DNA of 64,000 bases. Origin: CAJFUR01 sp904420575. GTDB taxonomy: Bacteria > Actinomycetota > Coriobacteriia > Coriobacteriales > Eggerthellaceae. Both the position numbers and the translations under genes were made by a program. Numbering within the stretch: position 1 is the stretch's first letter; each line of letters opens with the position of its first letter. The notes under the pieces are model-generated. The model was not told the origin of the DNA. It was given only the letters and a program-made list of their open reading frames with translations, and searched no databases. The DNA is taken from assembly GCA_965119745.1 (NCBI GenBank), contig OZ221973.1, forward strand, positions 2,294,001-2,358,000, given 5' to 3'. Shown in pieces: positions 16,877-26,417 of this stretch.

Positions 16877-17904
16877 GCCAGGACGAGAGCGCGAAGCAGT
16901 CGGCGGCGGCCGAGGACATGCCGATGGAGGACATGCCGGAACTCGTCATCGTGAGCGGCATGAGCGGCGCAGGGCGCACCGAGGCCATGCACGTGTTCGA
17001 GGACCTGGGGTATTTCTGCGTGGACAACCTGCCGGCCAGCCTCATCGGCAACCTGTTCGAGCTCGGCGGGATGGCGGAGCTGCCGGGGCAGCCGGCAGGG
17101 GAGTGCCGCATCGCCGTGGTGTGCGACGCGCGCAACCGGTCGTTCTTCAGCGGGCTCACGGACGAGCTGCACCGCCTCGACGCGCGCGGCATCGAGTACC
17201 GCATCCTGTTTCTGGACGCGTCCGACGAGAAGCTGATCGCGCGCTACAAGTCCTCGCGCCGCCGCCATCCCCTGTGCGAGGACGGCACGAGCATCGAACA
17301 GGGCATCCAGCGGGAGCGCAACCTGCTCTTCGGCGTGCGCGAGCTGGCGCACGACGTGATCGACACCACTGCCATGCTGCCGCAGCAGTTGCGCGCCACC
17401 ATCCGCGAACTGTTCGCCACAGGGCAGGAGCGGCGGGGGCTGGCCGTCACGGTGTACTCGTTCGGCTTCAAGCACGGCGCGCCCCGCGACGCCGACCTGG
17501 TCATGGACGTGCGCTTCCTGCCGAACCCCTACTACGACCCGGCGCTGCGCCCCTTGACCGGGCTCGACGCGCCCGTGCGCGACTACGTGATGTACCGCGA
17601 GGAGACCATCGAGTTCGAGAAACGGTGGCGGGCGCTGCTCGACTGCGTCATGCCGGGCTACGTGGCCGAAGGCAAGCAGCAGCTGGCCATCGCCGTGGGC
17701 TGCACGGGGGGACAGCACCGCAGCGTGGCGCTGGCCGAATCGACCGGCGAGTACCTGAAGGCGCAGGGCTATCGCGTGAGCGTGGCGCACCGCGACCTCA
17801 GGCTGGCCGAAGGCTCTGCCGAGAGCAGCCCGACCGCGAAAGCGGGCGCGCCCGCTTTCCGCGACGGCGCCGCTTCTGACGCACCGGCCGGCGAAGCGGA
17901 GTAG
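16873..17904 (+). CDS. rapZ: RapZ/YvcJ-family nucleotide-binding protein
   Basis: This P-loop protein has Walker A SGMSGAGRT near residue 28 and the conserved C-terminal domain with GCTGGQHRSVALAE near 276. In E. coli RapZ is an RNA-binding adaptor controlling glmS mRNA turnover; in Gram-positives the homologue lies, as here, with yvcK and whiA. At 343 residues it is longer than the usual 285-290 because of an N-terminal acidic stretch and a C-terminal alanine/serine-rich tail. The ATG overlaps the uvrC stop (ATGA), so the two are translationally coupled. Confidence 0.93.
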   Translation: MSQDESAKQSAAAEDMPMEDMPELVIVSGMSGAGRTEAMHVFEDLGYFCVDNLPASLIGNLFELGGMAELPGQPAGECRIAVVCDARNRSFFSGLTDELHRLDARGIEYRILFLDASDEKLIARYKSSRRRHPLCEDGTSIEQGIQRERNLLFGVRELAHDVIDTTAMLPQQLRATIRELFATGQERRGLAVTVYSFGFKHGAPRDADLVMDVRFLPNPYYDPALRPLTGLDAPVRDYVMYREETIEFEKRWRALLDCVMPGYVAEGKQQLAIAVGCTGGQHRSVALAESTGEYLKAQGYRVSVAHRDLRLAEGSAESSPTAKAGAPAFRDGAASDAPAGEAE

Positions 17905-17913
17905 GAGGTCTCC

Positions 17914-19044
17914 GTGGCGCCTTTGCGCAAGCCGTTCAGGCAGGACCCTTCCGCCACCGCCGCGTTTGCGGCGCTGCGTCCCGCCGCGCCCGCACCGCGC
18001 CAGGGCGAGCGCCAGCGCGCCGTCGTCATCGGCGGCGGCACGGGCGCGCCCATGTCCATCCGCACGCTCCTGTCGCTGGGGCTGGAGACGAGCGCCGTGG
18101 TGGCCATGGCCGACGACGGGGGGTCCACCGGCATCCTGCGCGAGGAGGCCGACGTCACGCCGCCCGGCGACGTGCGCAAGTGCATCGCCGCCTTCGCCCG
18201 CGACCCGAACGACCCGCTCACGCGCGCGTTCAAGTACCGCTTCTCGGTCGCCCGCAACCACACGCTCGGCAACCTCATGCTGGCGGCGCTGGAGGACGCC
18301 TCGGGATCGTTCCCGGAGGCGGTGCGCATCTGCGAGCGGCTGCTCGACGCGCAGGGGCACGTGTATCCCTCCACGCTCGACCGCGTCACGCTGGCGGCGC
18401 GCACGCGCGACGGCCGCGTGCTGGAAGGCCAGGCCAACGCCTGCCGTTCGCGCACGGCGCTCGAGCGCGTGTGGCTCGAGGGGGCGGGCGAGGCAACGCC
18501 CTACCGGCCTGCGCTCGACGCCATCCGCGGCGCAGACCTCGTCGTCCTGGGGCCGGGGTCGCTGTTCACGTCCATCATCCCCAACCTTCTGGTCCCAGGC
18601 ATCGTGGACGCCGTGCGTACGTCGCGCGGGCACGTGCTGTTCGTGTGCTCGTTGGCCGACATGCAGGGCGAGACCTGGGGCCTGACGGCCCGCGAGCACG
18701 TGGAGGCGCTCATGGACCACGGCATGCGCGGCCTCGTCGACTACGTGCTGGTGCACACGCCCGTGCCGTTGCGGCCCGAAAGCCCGGCGACTGACCGGTT
18801 CAACGCCGTCACGGGAGCCCCGCCCGAGCATGCCTCGCTCGCCGGCCTTTCCGACGAGAGCCTGTCCGGACGCATCCGGCCGGTGCCCATCACCTATCAC
18901 GACGCGGTGGCCATCCAGCAGCAAGGTCCGGTCGTCATCGCCCGCAACCTGGTGGACCCGCAACGCCCCACCTGGCATGACCCCCGCGCGCTGCGCGACG
19001 CGTTCTCAGGAGTGCTGAAGCTATGTCGTTCACGGCAGAAGTAA
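17914..19044 (+). CDS. yvcK: YvcK/CofD-like gluconeogenesis factor
   Basis: This is a CofD-superfamily protein that binds UDP-sugars and, in Bacillus and Mycobacterium, supports cell-wall precursor supply on gluconeogenic carbon. The glycine-rich VVIGGGTGAPMSIRTLL (near residue 35) and MADDGGSTG (near 65) are typical, as are VARNHTLGNLMLAALE and LGPGSLFTSIIPNLLVPGI. It has 376 residues; the first 30 are basic and atypical. The GTG start follows GTAGGAGGTCTCC. The end of the gene overlaps whiA by 22 bases. Confidence 0.93.
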   Translation: MAPLRKPFRQDPSATAAFAALRPAAPAPRQGERQRAVVIGGGTGAPMSIRTLLSLGLETSAVVAMADDGGSTGILREEADVTPPGDVRKCIAAFARDPNDPLTRAFKYRFSVARNHTLGNLMLAALEDASGSFPEAVRICERLLDAQGHVYPSTLDRVTLAARTRDGRVLEGQANACRSRTALERVWLEGAGEATPYRPALDAIRGADLVVLGPGSLFTSIIPNLLVPGIVDAVRTSRGHVLFVCSLADMQGETWGLTAREHVEALMDHGMRGLVDYVLVHTPVPLRPESPATDRFNAVTGAPPEHASLAGLSDESLSGRIRPVPITYHDAVAIQQQGPVVIARNLVDPQRPTWHDPRALRDAFSGVLKLCRSRQK

Positions 19045-19961
19045 AGGACGAGCTGTCCCGCGTGCCCGCCACGTGCACGCATTGCGACAAGGCCACGCTG
19101 GCGGCGCTCGTGCGCATCGAGGGCACGCTGTTCGTCAGCGGCCCCGGCCGCTATCGCGTGGAGGTCGCCACCGACGTGGGCAACGTGGCGCGCCTCATCA
19201 TCAAGCTCCTGCACGGCATCTACCACCTGAAGACCGACCTCACGGTGCGCCGCAGCGTGCTGCACAAGACGCCGAACTACCTCATCGAGGTGCCGTCACA
19301 GCCCCATCTGGCCGACGCCCTGCGCGACATGGGCGTGCTTTCGGCCGGCGAGGGGCTGGAGCTGGGCATCCGCCCGGAGCTGGTGGAAAAGCGCTGCTGC
19401 GCGGCCGCCTACCTGCGGGGGGCGTTTTTGGGCAGCGGGTTCATCTCCAACCCGCGGGGCGACTTCCACTTCGAGATCACCGTCGAGTCGGAAAGCCTGG
19501 CCGAAGGCCTGGTGGCGCTCATGAAGGAGCAGGGGATCCACGCGCGCATCATGCAGCGGCGCAGCACGTACATGGTCTACCTGAAGAGCGGCGCCGCCAT
19601 CCTCGAGTTTCTCGCCTTCACGGGCGCGCACCACTGCGCCCTGGCCATGGAGAACGAGCGCGTCGTCAAGAGCGTGCGCAACGACGTGAACCGCATGACG
19701 AACGCCGAGGTGGCCAACCAGGCCAAGAGCGCGAACGCCGCCGTGGACCAGCTGTTCGCCATCCGCACCGTGCTGGAGGCGTACGGCATGGAGAACCTGC
19801 CGCCGGCGTTGCAGGACTTCATCAAGCTGCGCGTGGCCTTTCCCGACGCCACGCTCAAGGAGCTGGGGCAGCGTGCGAACCCGCCCCTGTCGAAGTCGGC
19901 GGTCTACCACCGCGTCCGCCGCATCGAGCAGATGGCCAAGGAGGCCCCGGCCCGCGGCTAG
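19023..19961 (+). CDS. whiA: WhiA-family DNA-binding protein
   Basis: WhiA controls sporulation-septation genes in Streptomyces and affects division and metabolism in other Gram-positives. The protein has 312 residues. Its N-terminal half is a degenerate LAGLIDADG homing-endonuclease fold (CCAAAYLRGAFLGSGFISNP near residue 122) and its C-terminus a helix-turn-helix domain (FPDATLKELGQRANPPLSKS, then AVYHRVRRIEQMA). The ATG lies inside the last codons of yvcK. It closes the uvrC-rapZ-yvcK-whiA cluster. Confidence 0.95.
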   Translation: MSFTAEVKDELSRVPATCTHCDKATLAALVRIEGTLFVSGPGRYRVEVATDVGNVARLIIKLLHGIYHLKTDLTVRRSVLHKTPNYLIEVPSQPHLADALRDMGVLSAGEGLELGIRPELVEKRCCAAAYLRGAFLGSGFISNPRGDFHFEITVESESLAEGLVALMKEQGIHARIMQRRSTYMVYLKSGAAILEFLAFTGAHHCALAMENERVVKSVRNDVNRMTNAEVANQAKSANAAVDQLFAIRTVLEAYGMENLPPALQDFIKLRVAFPDATLKELGQRANPPLSKSAVYHRVRRIEQMAKEAPARG

Positions 19962-20237
19962 GTAGCGGCGCCGCGGCAGCTAGGCGGCCCATGCCCATGG
20001 TTACGCGGCCGCGCGGCGGGCAGCCGGGCGACGGCATGGCAAGGCTCCAGAGGCGCCGGCACGGGGCCGTCCCGTGTTCCCGCCATCGGCCAGCGGTAGC
20101 AATTCTTCAACAAATGACCTGTTCGCGTGCTTTTTTTATGGGGTATGGAGGGGGCAGGCGGCAGGCGTCGGGGGCGTGTCGTATGATCGCCTCATCCCAT
20201 CAACGATGACAGAGTATCTTTACGAAAGGGGATACGC

Positions 20238-21239
20238 ATGGCAACCAAAGTTGGCATTAACGGATTCGGCCGCATAGGACGCCTGGCGTTCCGCGCCATG
20301 GTGAACGACCCCGACATCGAGGTCGTTGCCGTCAACGACCTCGGCGACATCCCGACGATGGCCCACCTGCTGAAGTACGACTCCATCCACGGCCGCGCCT
20401 TCGAGAACGTGGAAGTGACCGAGGACGGGTTCGTCGCCGACGGCCATGCGGTCAAGGTGCTCTCCGAACGCGAGCCGGCCAACCTTCCCTGGGGCGAGCT
20501 GGGCGTGGACGTGGTCGTGGAGTCCACCGGCTTCTTCACCGACGGGACCAAGGCCAAGGCGCACCTGGACGCGGGCGCCAAGAAGGTCGTCATCTCCGCG
20601 CCTGCCAAGAACGAGGACATCACCATCGTCATGGGCGTGAACGACGATGCGTACAACAAGGACGAGCACCACATCATCTCGAACGCCTCCTGCACGACGA
20701 ACTGCCTGGCCCCCTTCGCGAAGGTGCTGCTGGACAACTTCGGCATCCGTCGCGGCTACATGAACACGATCCACTCCTACACGAACGACCAGAAGATCCT
20801 CGACCTGCCGCACAAGGACCTGCGTCGTGCCCGCGCGGCCGCCATGTCCATGATCCCCACCACCACCGGCGCCGCCCGCGCGGTCTCGCTCGTGCTGCCG
20901 GAGCTCAAGGGCAAGCTGGACGGCTTCGCCACCCGCGTTCCCACGCCCGACGGGTCCATGGTCGACCTCACGGTGGAGCTGGAGCGCGACGTCACCGTCG
21001 ACGAGATCAATGCCGCGATGAAGGCCGCAGCCGAAGGCCCGCTTGCGGGCATCCTCGAGTACACCGAGGACCCGATCGTCTCCATCGACATCGTGGACAA
21101 CCCGCATTCCTCCATCTACGACGGCAAGCTCACCATGGTGCTGGGCGGCGAGGGCAACTTCGTCAAGTGCATCAGCTGGTACGACAACGAGTGGGGCTAT
21201 TCCAACCGCGTGAAAGATCTGGTGAAGATTCTGCTCTAG
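20238..21239 (+). CDS. gapA: Glyceraldehyde-3-phosphate dehydrogenase
   Basis: The enzyme performs the NAD-linked oxidation and phosphorylation of glyceraldehyde 3-phosphate. It has 333 residues with the Rossmann start GINGFGRIGRLAFRA, the active-site segment SNASCTTNCLAPFAKV (catalytic Cys near 153) and the C-terminal SWYDNEWGYSNRV. The ribosome site GAAAGGGG precedes the ATG, and TATGAT at 20182-20187 is a plausible -10. A terminator and a dispersed repeat follow, so pgk may have its own transcript as well as read-through. Confidence 0.97.
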   Translation: MATKVGINGFGRIGRLAFRAMVNDPDIEVVAVNDLGDIPTMAHLLKYDSIHGRAFENVEVTEDGFVADGHAVKVLSEREPANLPWGELGVDVVVESTGFFTDGTKAKAHLDAGAKKVVISAPAKNEDITIVMGVNDDAYNKDEHHIISNASCTTNCLAPFAKVLLDNFGIRRGYMNTIHSYTNDQKILDLPHKDLRRARAAAMSMIPTTTGAARAVSLVLPELKGKLDGFATRVPTPDGSMVDLTVELERDVTVDEINAAMKAAAEGPLAGILEYTEDPIVSIDIVDNPHSSIYDGKLTMVLGGEGNFVKCISWYDNEWGYSNRVKDLVKILL

Positions 21240-21247
21240 CCTTCGGT

Positions 21248-21271
21248 CCCGCCGGTCTGCCGACCGGCGGG
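21248..21271 (+). terminator. Terminator after gapA
   Basis: CCCGCCGGTC at 21248-21257 pairs with GACCGGCGGG at 21262-21271 around a 4-base loop and is followed by TTTGCTT. Confidence 0.8.
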
Positions 21272-21278
21272 TTTGCTT

Positions 21279-21422
21279 GACGCTGCGGGGCGCTGGGGCA
21301 CCCGGTCTTCGCACGATGCCGCGGACTCGCGTACCCCTAGCACGCGCTGCCCGCGCCGTCCCGCGAGTCTCGGGCACCGCAGCGCCTCTCGCTGTTTGCT
21401 CGCGTCAACCTGTTCTGCGAAA
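21279..21422. repeat. Long palindromic repeat, family 2, copy A
   Basis: This 144-base element matches 28470-28603 along its length: both begin GACGCTGCGGGGCGC, share GGACTCGCGTACCC in the middle and end near CAACCTG. It folds into one long imperfect hairpin; outer arms are GGGGCGCTG (21287-21295) and CAGCGCCTC (21380-21388), and an inner pair is GACTCGCG / CGCGAGTC. It begins 7 bases after the gapA terminator stem. No protein is encoded. Confidence 0.8.
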
Positions 21423-21443
21423 AGCACAACCTGAGGAGCATTC

Positions 21444-22628
<1,185 letters not shown>

Positions 22629-22640
22629 AAAGGAAGACCC

Positions 22641-23411
22641 ATGGCGAGAAAACCCATGATGGCGGGCAATTGGAAGATGAACAACACCATTGCCGAGGCC
22701 GTGGTGCTCACGCAGGAGATCTCGAACCGCTACGAGAAGGAATGGCCGGAGCACGTCGACGTCGTCGTCTGCCCGCCCTACGTCGACCTCAAGCCGGCCA
22801 AGACCGTGCTCGACTTCGACCGCACCAAGATCGCCGTCGGCGCGCAGAACGTGTATTGGGAGCCTTCCGGCGCCTTCACGGGCGAGATATCGGTGCCCAT
22901 GCTCAAGGAGATCGGCTGCGCGTACTGCATCGTGGGCCATTCGGAGCGCCGCGAGCTGTTCGGCGAGACGAACGAGGACGTGAACCGCAAGGCGAAGGCG
23001 CTCGTGGCGGGCGGCATCGCCCCCATCGTGTGCGTGGGCGAGTCGCTGGCCGTGCGCGACGCGGGCACCACCGACGAGTACGTGTGCGCCCAGGTGCGCG
23101 CCGCGTTCGCCGGCATGGACGCGGCCGACGCCGAAGGAGCCGTGGTGGCCTACGAGCCCATCTGGGCCATCGGCACGGGCCGCACCGCCACGCCCGAACA
23201 GGCCGAAGCCGTGTGCGCCGCCATCCGCGCGACGCTCGGCGACCTGTTCGGTTCCGCCGTCGCAGAGGAGATGCGCGTGCTGTACGGGGGTTCCATGAAC
23301 CCCGGCAACGTGGCGATGCTCGTCGCCCAGCCGAACATCGACGGCGGCCTCGTCGGCGGCGCAAGCCTCAAGGCCGAGTCGTTCGTCCAGCTGATCGAGG
23401 CCTGCCTGTAA
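22641..23411 (+). CDS. tpiA: Triosephosphate isomerase
   Basis: It interconverts dihydroxyacetone phosphate and glyceraldehyde 3-phosphate. It has 256 residues with the N-terminal GNWKMN (catalytic Lys), VGHSERRELFGE (His), AYEPIWAIGTG (Glu and flexible loop) and the phosphate-binding LYGGS near the end. AAAGGAAG precedes the ATG, 12 bases after pgk. Confidence 0.97.
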   Translation: MARKPMMAGNWKMNNTIAEAVVLTQEISNRYEKEWPEHVDVVVCPPYVDLKPAKTVLDFDRTKIAVGAQNVYWEPSGAFTGEISVPMLKEIGCAYCIVGHSERRELFGETNEDVNRKAKALVAGGIAPIVCVGESLAVRDAGTTDEYVCAQVRAAFAGMDAADAEGAVVAYEPIWAIGTGRTATPEQAEAVCAAIRATLGDLFGSAVAEEMRVLYGGSMNPGNVAMLVAQPNIDGGLVGGASLKAESFVQLIEACL

Positions 23412-23470
23412 TCCCCCCCCGTCAAGTCGGGCGAGGGGCGAAGCCAGCAGCCCTGCCTGTCGGTCCAAAC

Positions 23471-23494
23471 GAGGGGCGGAGCAGGCCGCCCCTC
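23471..23494 (+). terminator. Hairpin between tpiA and gpmI
   Basis: GAGGGGCGG at 23471-23479 pairs with CCGCCCCTC at 23486-23494. No T-tract follows; the dispersed repeat copy 3 begins two bases later. It is probably an attenuating or processing hairpin rather than a full terminator. Confidence 0.5.
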
Positions 23495-23495
23495 C

Positions 23496-23542
23496 TGTCA
23501 TTCCGAGCGGAGAGCAAGAAGTGAGCGCAGTCGAAGAATCCC
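23496..23542. repeat. REP-like dispersed repeat, family 1, copy 3, overlapping the gpmI start
   Basis: TGTCATTCCGAGCGGAGAGC followed by GCGCAGTCGAAGAATCCC is a diverged copy of the family. The ribosome site and the GTG start of gpmI lie inside it, and the repeat extends through codon 7 of that gene. Confidence 0.7.
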
Positions 23543-25089
23543 AAGCAACCGAAGGCGGGCTCGCGCTGCCCGCCTGCCTCGTCATCATGGACGGGTACGG
23601 CCTGGCCGAGCCGGGGCCGGGCAACGCCATCTCCCTTGCCAGGACTCCGAACCTCGACCGCCTGTTCGCCACGTGCCCGCACACGCGGCTCGAGGCCTCG
23701 GGCGAGGCCGTGGGCCTGCCCGAAGGCCAGATGGGCAACTCCGAGGTGGGGCACCTCAACATAGGGGCGGGCCGTGTGGTGTACCAGGAGCTCACGCGCA
23801 TCAACCGCGCCTGCGCGGACGGCTCGCTCGCGGCGAACCCGGTGCTTGGCGAGGCGTTCGCGGCGGCGCGCGAGCCGGGCGCGGCGCTGCACCTCATGGG
23901 GCTTGTCTCCGACGGGGGCGTCCACTCGTCGAACGGGCACCTGCATGCCCTCATGCGCGCCGCGAAGGCGGCGGGTGTGGCGCATGTCGTGGTGCACTGC
24001 TTCATGGACGGCCGGGACGTGCCGCCGAAGAGCGGCGCCGGCTACCTCGAAGAGCTGGAAGAGGTGGCGCGCGAGCTTTCCGACGGCACCTGCACGGCGG
24101 AGATCGGCAGCATCTCCGGACGCTACTACGCCATGGACCGCGACAACCGCTGGGAGCGCGTCGAACGTGCGTGGCGCGCCGTCGTGGCCGCCGAGCCGCG
24201 CACGGACGCGACGCCGGTTCAGGTCATGTCGTCCTCGTATGCAGCCGGCGTCACCGACGAGTTCGTGGAGCCGGTGGCGACCTGCGCGCGGGGGGTGCGG
24301 GACGGCGATGCGGTCGTGTTTTTCAACTTCCGCCCGGACCGGGCGCGCGAGTTGACGCGCGCCCTGGTGGACCCGGCGTTCTCGGGCTTCGACCGCGGCG
24401 TCTGGCCCCAAGTGAGCTTTGTGTGCCTGACCGAGTACGACCCGGAGATACCCGCGCCGGTGGCCTTCGCGAAGGAGTTCCCGGAAAACGTGCTTGCCGA
24501 CGTGCTGGCGGCGGCGGGCCTGCGCCAGTACCACATCGCCGAGACCGAGAAGTACGCCCACGTGACGTTCTTCCTGAACGGCGGCCGCGAGGAGCCGAAG
24601 GCGGGGGAAGAGCGCGCCCTCGTCCCCAGCCCCAAGGTGGCCACCTACGACCTCAAGCCCGAGATGAGCGAACCGGAGGTCGCGCGCACGCTCGCCGCCG
24701 CCATCGATGCCGGCGAGGCCGACGTGTACATCGTGAACTTCGCGAACTGCGACATGGTGGGCCACACGGGCGTCATCCCGGCTGCCGTCGCGGCAGTGGA
24801 GGCCGTGGACGCCGGCGTGGGCGAGGTGCTGTCCGCGCTCGAGCGCAAGGGCGGCTTCGCGCTCGTCACCGCCGACCACGGCAACGCCGACAAGATGATC
24901 GCCGAGGACGGTTCGCCGTTCACGGCCCACACGACGGCCCTCGTGCCGCTGGTGCTCGCGGACTTCGCGGGCACGGAACGCACGCTCGACGGCTCGCAAG
25001 GCGCGCTCTGCGACCTGGCGCCCACGCTGCTGGACCTCGTGGGCCTGGGCGTCCCTGCGGCAATGACGGGCCGGAGCCTGCTGGCGTAG
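23521..25089 (+). CDS. gpmI: 2,3-bisphosphoglycerate-independent phosphoglycerate mutase
   Basis: It interconverts 3- and 2-phosphoglycerate with two manganese ions. Of 522 residues, the metal and serine sites are visible: VIMDGYG near residue 21, GNSEVGHLNIGAGR (phospho-serine) near 73, HCFMDGRDVPPKS near 160, YYAMDRDNRW near 200, VNFANCDMVGHTG and VTADHGNADKM near 455. The GTG start and first seven codons come from a dispersed repeat, so the extreme N-terminus (about 15 residues before LALPACLVIMDGYG) is not conserved. An internal in-frame start is not evident. It completes a gapA-pgk-tpiA-gpmI block. Confidence 0.95.
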   Translation: MSAVEESQATEGGLALPACLVIMDGYGLAEPGPGNAISLARTPNLDRLFATCPHTRLEASGEAVGLPEGQMGNSEVGHLNIGAGRVVYQELTRINRACADGSLAANPVLGEAFAAAREPGAALHLMGLVSDGGVHSSNGHLHALMRAAKAAGVAHVVVHCFMDGRDVPPKSGAGYLEELEEVARELSDGTCTAEIGSISGRYYAMDRDNRWERVERAWRAVVAAEPRTDATPVQVMSSSYAAGVTDEFVEPVATCARGVRDGDAVVFFNFRPDRARELTRALVDPAFSGFDRGVWPQVSFVCLTEYDPEIPAPVAFAKEFPENVLADVLAAAGLRQYHIAETEKYAHVTFFLNGGREEPKAGEERALVPSPKVATYDLKPEMSEPEVARTLAAAIDAGEADVYIVNFANCDMVGHTGVIPAAVAAVEAVDAGVGEVLSALERKGGFALVTADHGNADKMIAEDGSPFTAHTTALVPLVLADFAGTERTLDGSQGALCDLAPTLLDLVGLGVPAAMTGRSLLA

Positions 25090-25117
25090 GGGATCCGCTG
25101 CAGGGCTTTCGGACTCC

Positions 25118-25447
25118 CTACACGAACACCGTGCGGATGAGCAGCATGTAGACGAGCGTGCCGCCGATCATCGAGAGCGACATGTTCCGTTTCCACACGT
25201 GCAGCCCCACCACCGTGCCGGCGGCGATCAGCTCGGGCGCCATATGCCAGCCCGAGAACGGGTCGCCCGTGCGGAAGCAGTACACGATGAGCAGCCCCCA
25301 CATGCAGGCGGGCAGCACCTTCCCCAGATAGGTCACGGTCTTCGGCGTCTTCTCGGGCGTGGGGAAGGCCAAAAACGGCAGCCAGCGCGTGAGCTGCGTG
25401 GCGAGCGCCCCCGCCGCTATCATGACGACCATCTCCGCCGCGCTCAT
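25118..25447 (-). CDS. azlD: AzlD-family branched-chain amino acid exporter subunit
   Basis: This small membrane protein of 109 residues has about four membrane segments and the family pattern ALATQLTRWLPFLAF near residue 14. It forms a two-component exporter with AzlC. Its ATG overlaps the azlC stop (ATGA), so both are expressed from one mRNA. Confidence 0.9.
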   Translation of the reverse strand: MSAAEMVVMIAAGALATQLTRWLPFLAFPTPEKTPKTVTYLGKVLPACMWGLLIVYCFRTGDPFSGWHMAPELIAAGTVVGLHVWKRNMSLSMIGGTLVYMLLIRTVFV

Positions 25448-26307
25448 GCTCCCGCCTCCCCGGATCCGGCTTCGGTGCCGGTGCAACTCCCGTTCGCGCT
25501 CCCGGCTTCGGCGCCGTTCCCGCCATCGCCGTCGGCGCCGTTCCCGGTCCCGTCCTCCAGCTGGCGGCGGAACAGCAGCAGCAAGGCCACGATGGCCAGA
25601 AGCGCCGGCACGAGGAACCCGTCCGCGCCGAACGCCGCGAGGCTCAGCAGGGCCGCCCCGAGGCCGACGAGCGACGCGCGGTGGTCGTCCTCCCGTATCC
25701 AGCAGTCGAGGAAGATGACGATGAAGAGCGCCTTCATGATGAAGTCGATGCCGGTCAGGTCCACGGGCAGCCCCGCCGCCACGTACGACCCCACGGCTGC
25801 GCAGCCCGCCCAGTACAAAAGGTTGAGGCCGGTGATCCACGTGTAGGTCCAGAAGCGGTCGAGGCCGCGCGGAACCTCGAGCGGCTGGCAGAGCGCGAAC
25901 GTCTCGTCGATGAGCCCGTAGCGCAGGAACGCCGTCTTGCGTCCTGCGCCGCGGTACTTCTCCAGCATGCTGATGCCGTAGAACATATGGCGCGCGTTGA
26001 TCATGAACACGACGAGGAACACTGCGAGCGGCGCGAAGGCCGCCGTGAGCATGTCGGCGGCCACGAACTCGGCCGACCCCGCGAAGATGGACACGGCCAT
26101 GAGCGGCGCGGCCCACGGCGGCAGGCCGATGGACGTCGTGTACACCCCATAGGACAGGCCGCAGAACGCGAAGCCGGCCATGAGGGGCAGCGTCTGCTTG
26201 AAGGCGAAGGGCAGCGCGCCGAGCGCGCGGCTGCTCCGCGTGCCGGGGCGCGCGGGCGCGGCGGTGGCCGCGGGTGCGGCTTCAGGTCTGTTCGATACGT
26301 CTTCCAT
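25444..26307 (-). CDS. azlC: AzlC-family branched-chain amino acid permease
   Basis: The large subunit of an AzlCD-type amino acid exporter has 287 residues and about seven or eight membrane segments; the family motifs GVYTTSIGLPPWAAPLMA, SAEFVAADML and INARHMFYGISM are clear. The N-terminal 35 and C-terminal 40 residues are low-complexity and hydrophilic. The ATG at 26307 has AAGGAG five bases upstream; ATG 26337 lacks one. It is divergent from a MocR regulator, with a perfect palindrome between them. Confidence 0.92.
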   Translation of the reverse strand: MEDVSNRPEAAPAATAAPARPGTRSSRALGALPFAFKQTLPLMAGFAFCGLSYGVYTTSIGLPPWAAPLMAVSIFAGSAEFVAADMLTAAFAPLAVFLVVFMINARHMFYGISMLEKYRGAGRKTAFLRYGLIDETFALCQPLEVPRGLDRFWTYTWITGLNLLYWAGCAAVGSYVAAGLPVDLTGIDFIMKALFIVIFLDCWIREDDHRASLVGLGAALLSLAAFGADGFLVPALLAIVALLLLFRRQLEDGTGNGADGDGGNGAEAGSANGSCTGTEAGSGEAGA

Positions 26308-26367
26308 GGCGCTCCTTGCCGAAAGGTTTTCCGTCATGGTAAGCTGAACGGGAAAAGCAAGCAATAT

Positions 26368-26392
26368 CGAAATTGCATGCAATGCAATTTCG
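26368..26392. promoter_or_regulatory. Perfect 25-bp palindrome between azlC and the MocR gene
   Basis: CGAAATTGCAT at 26368-26378 and ATGCAATTTCG at 26382-26392 are exact inverted repeats around a 3-base centre. It is AT-rich in a GC-rich setting and lies 26 bases before the regulator start and about 60 before azlC, so it is the likely operator for both. Confidence 0.82.
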
Positions 26393-26417
26393 GCGCCGTG
26401 CGCCAAGGAGCCCGCCG

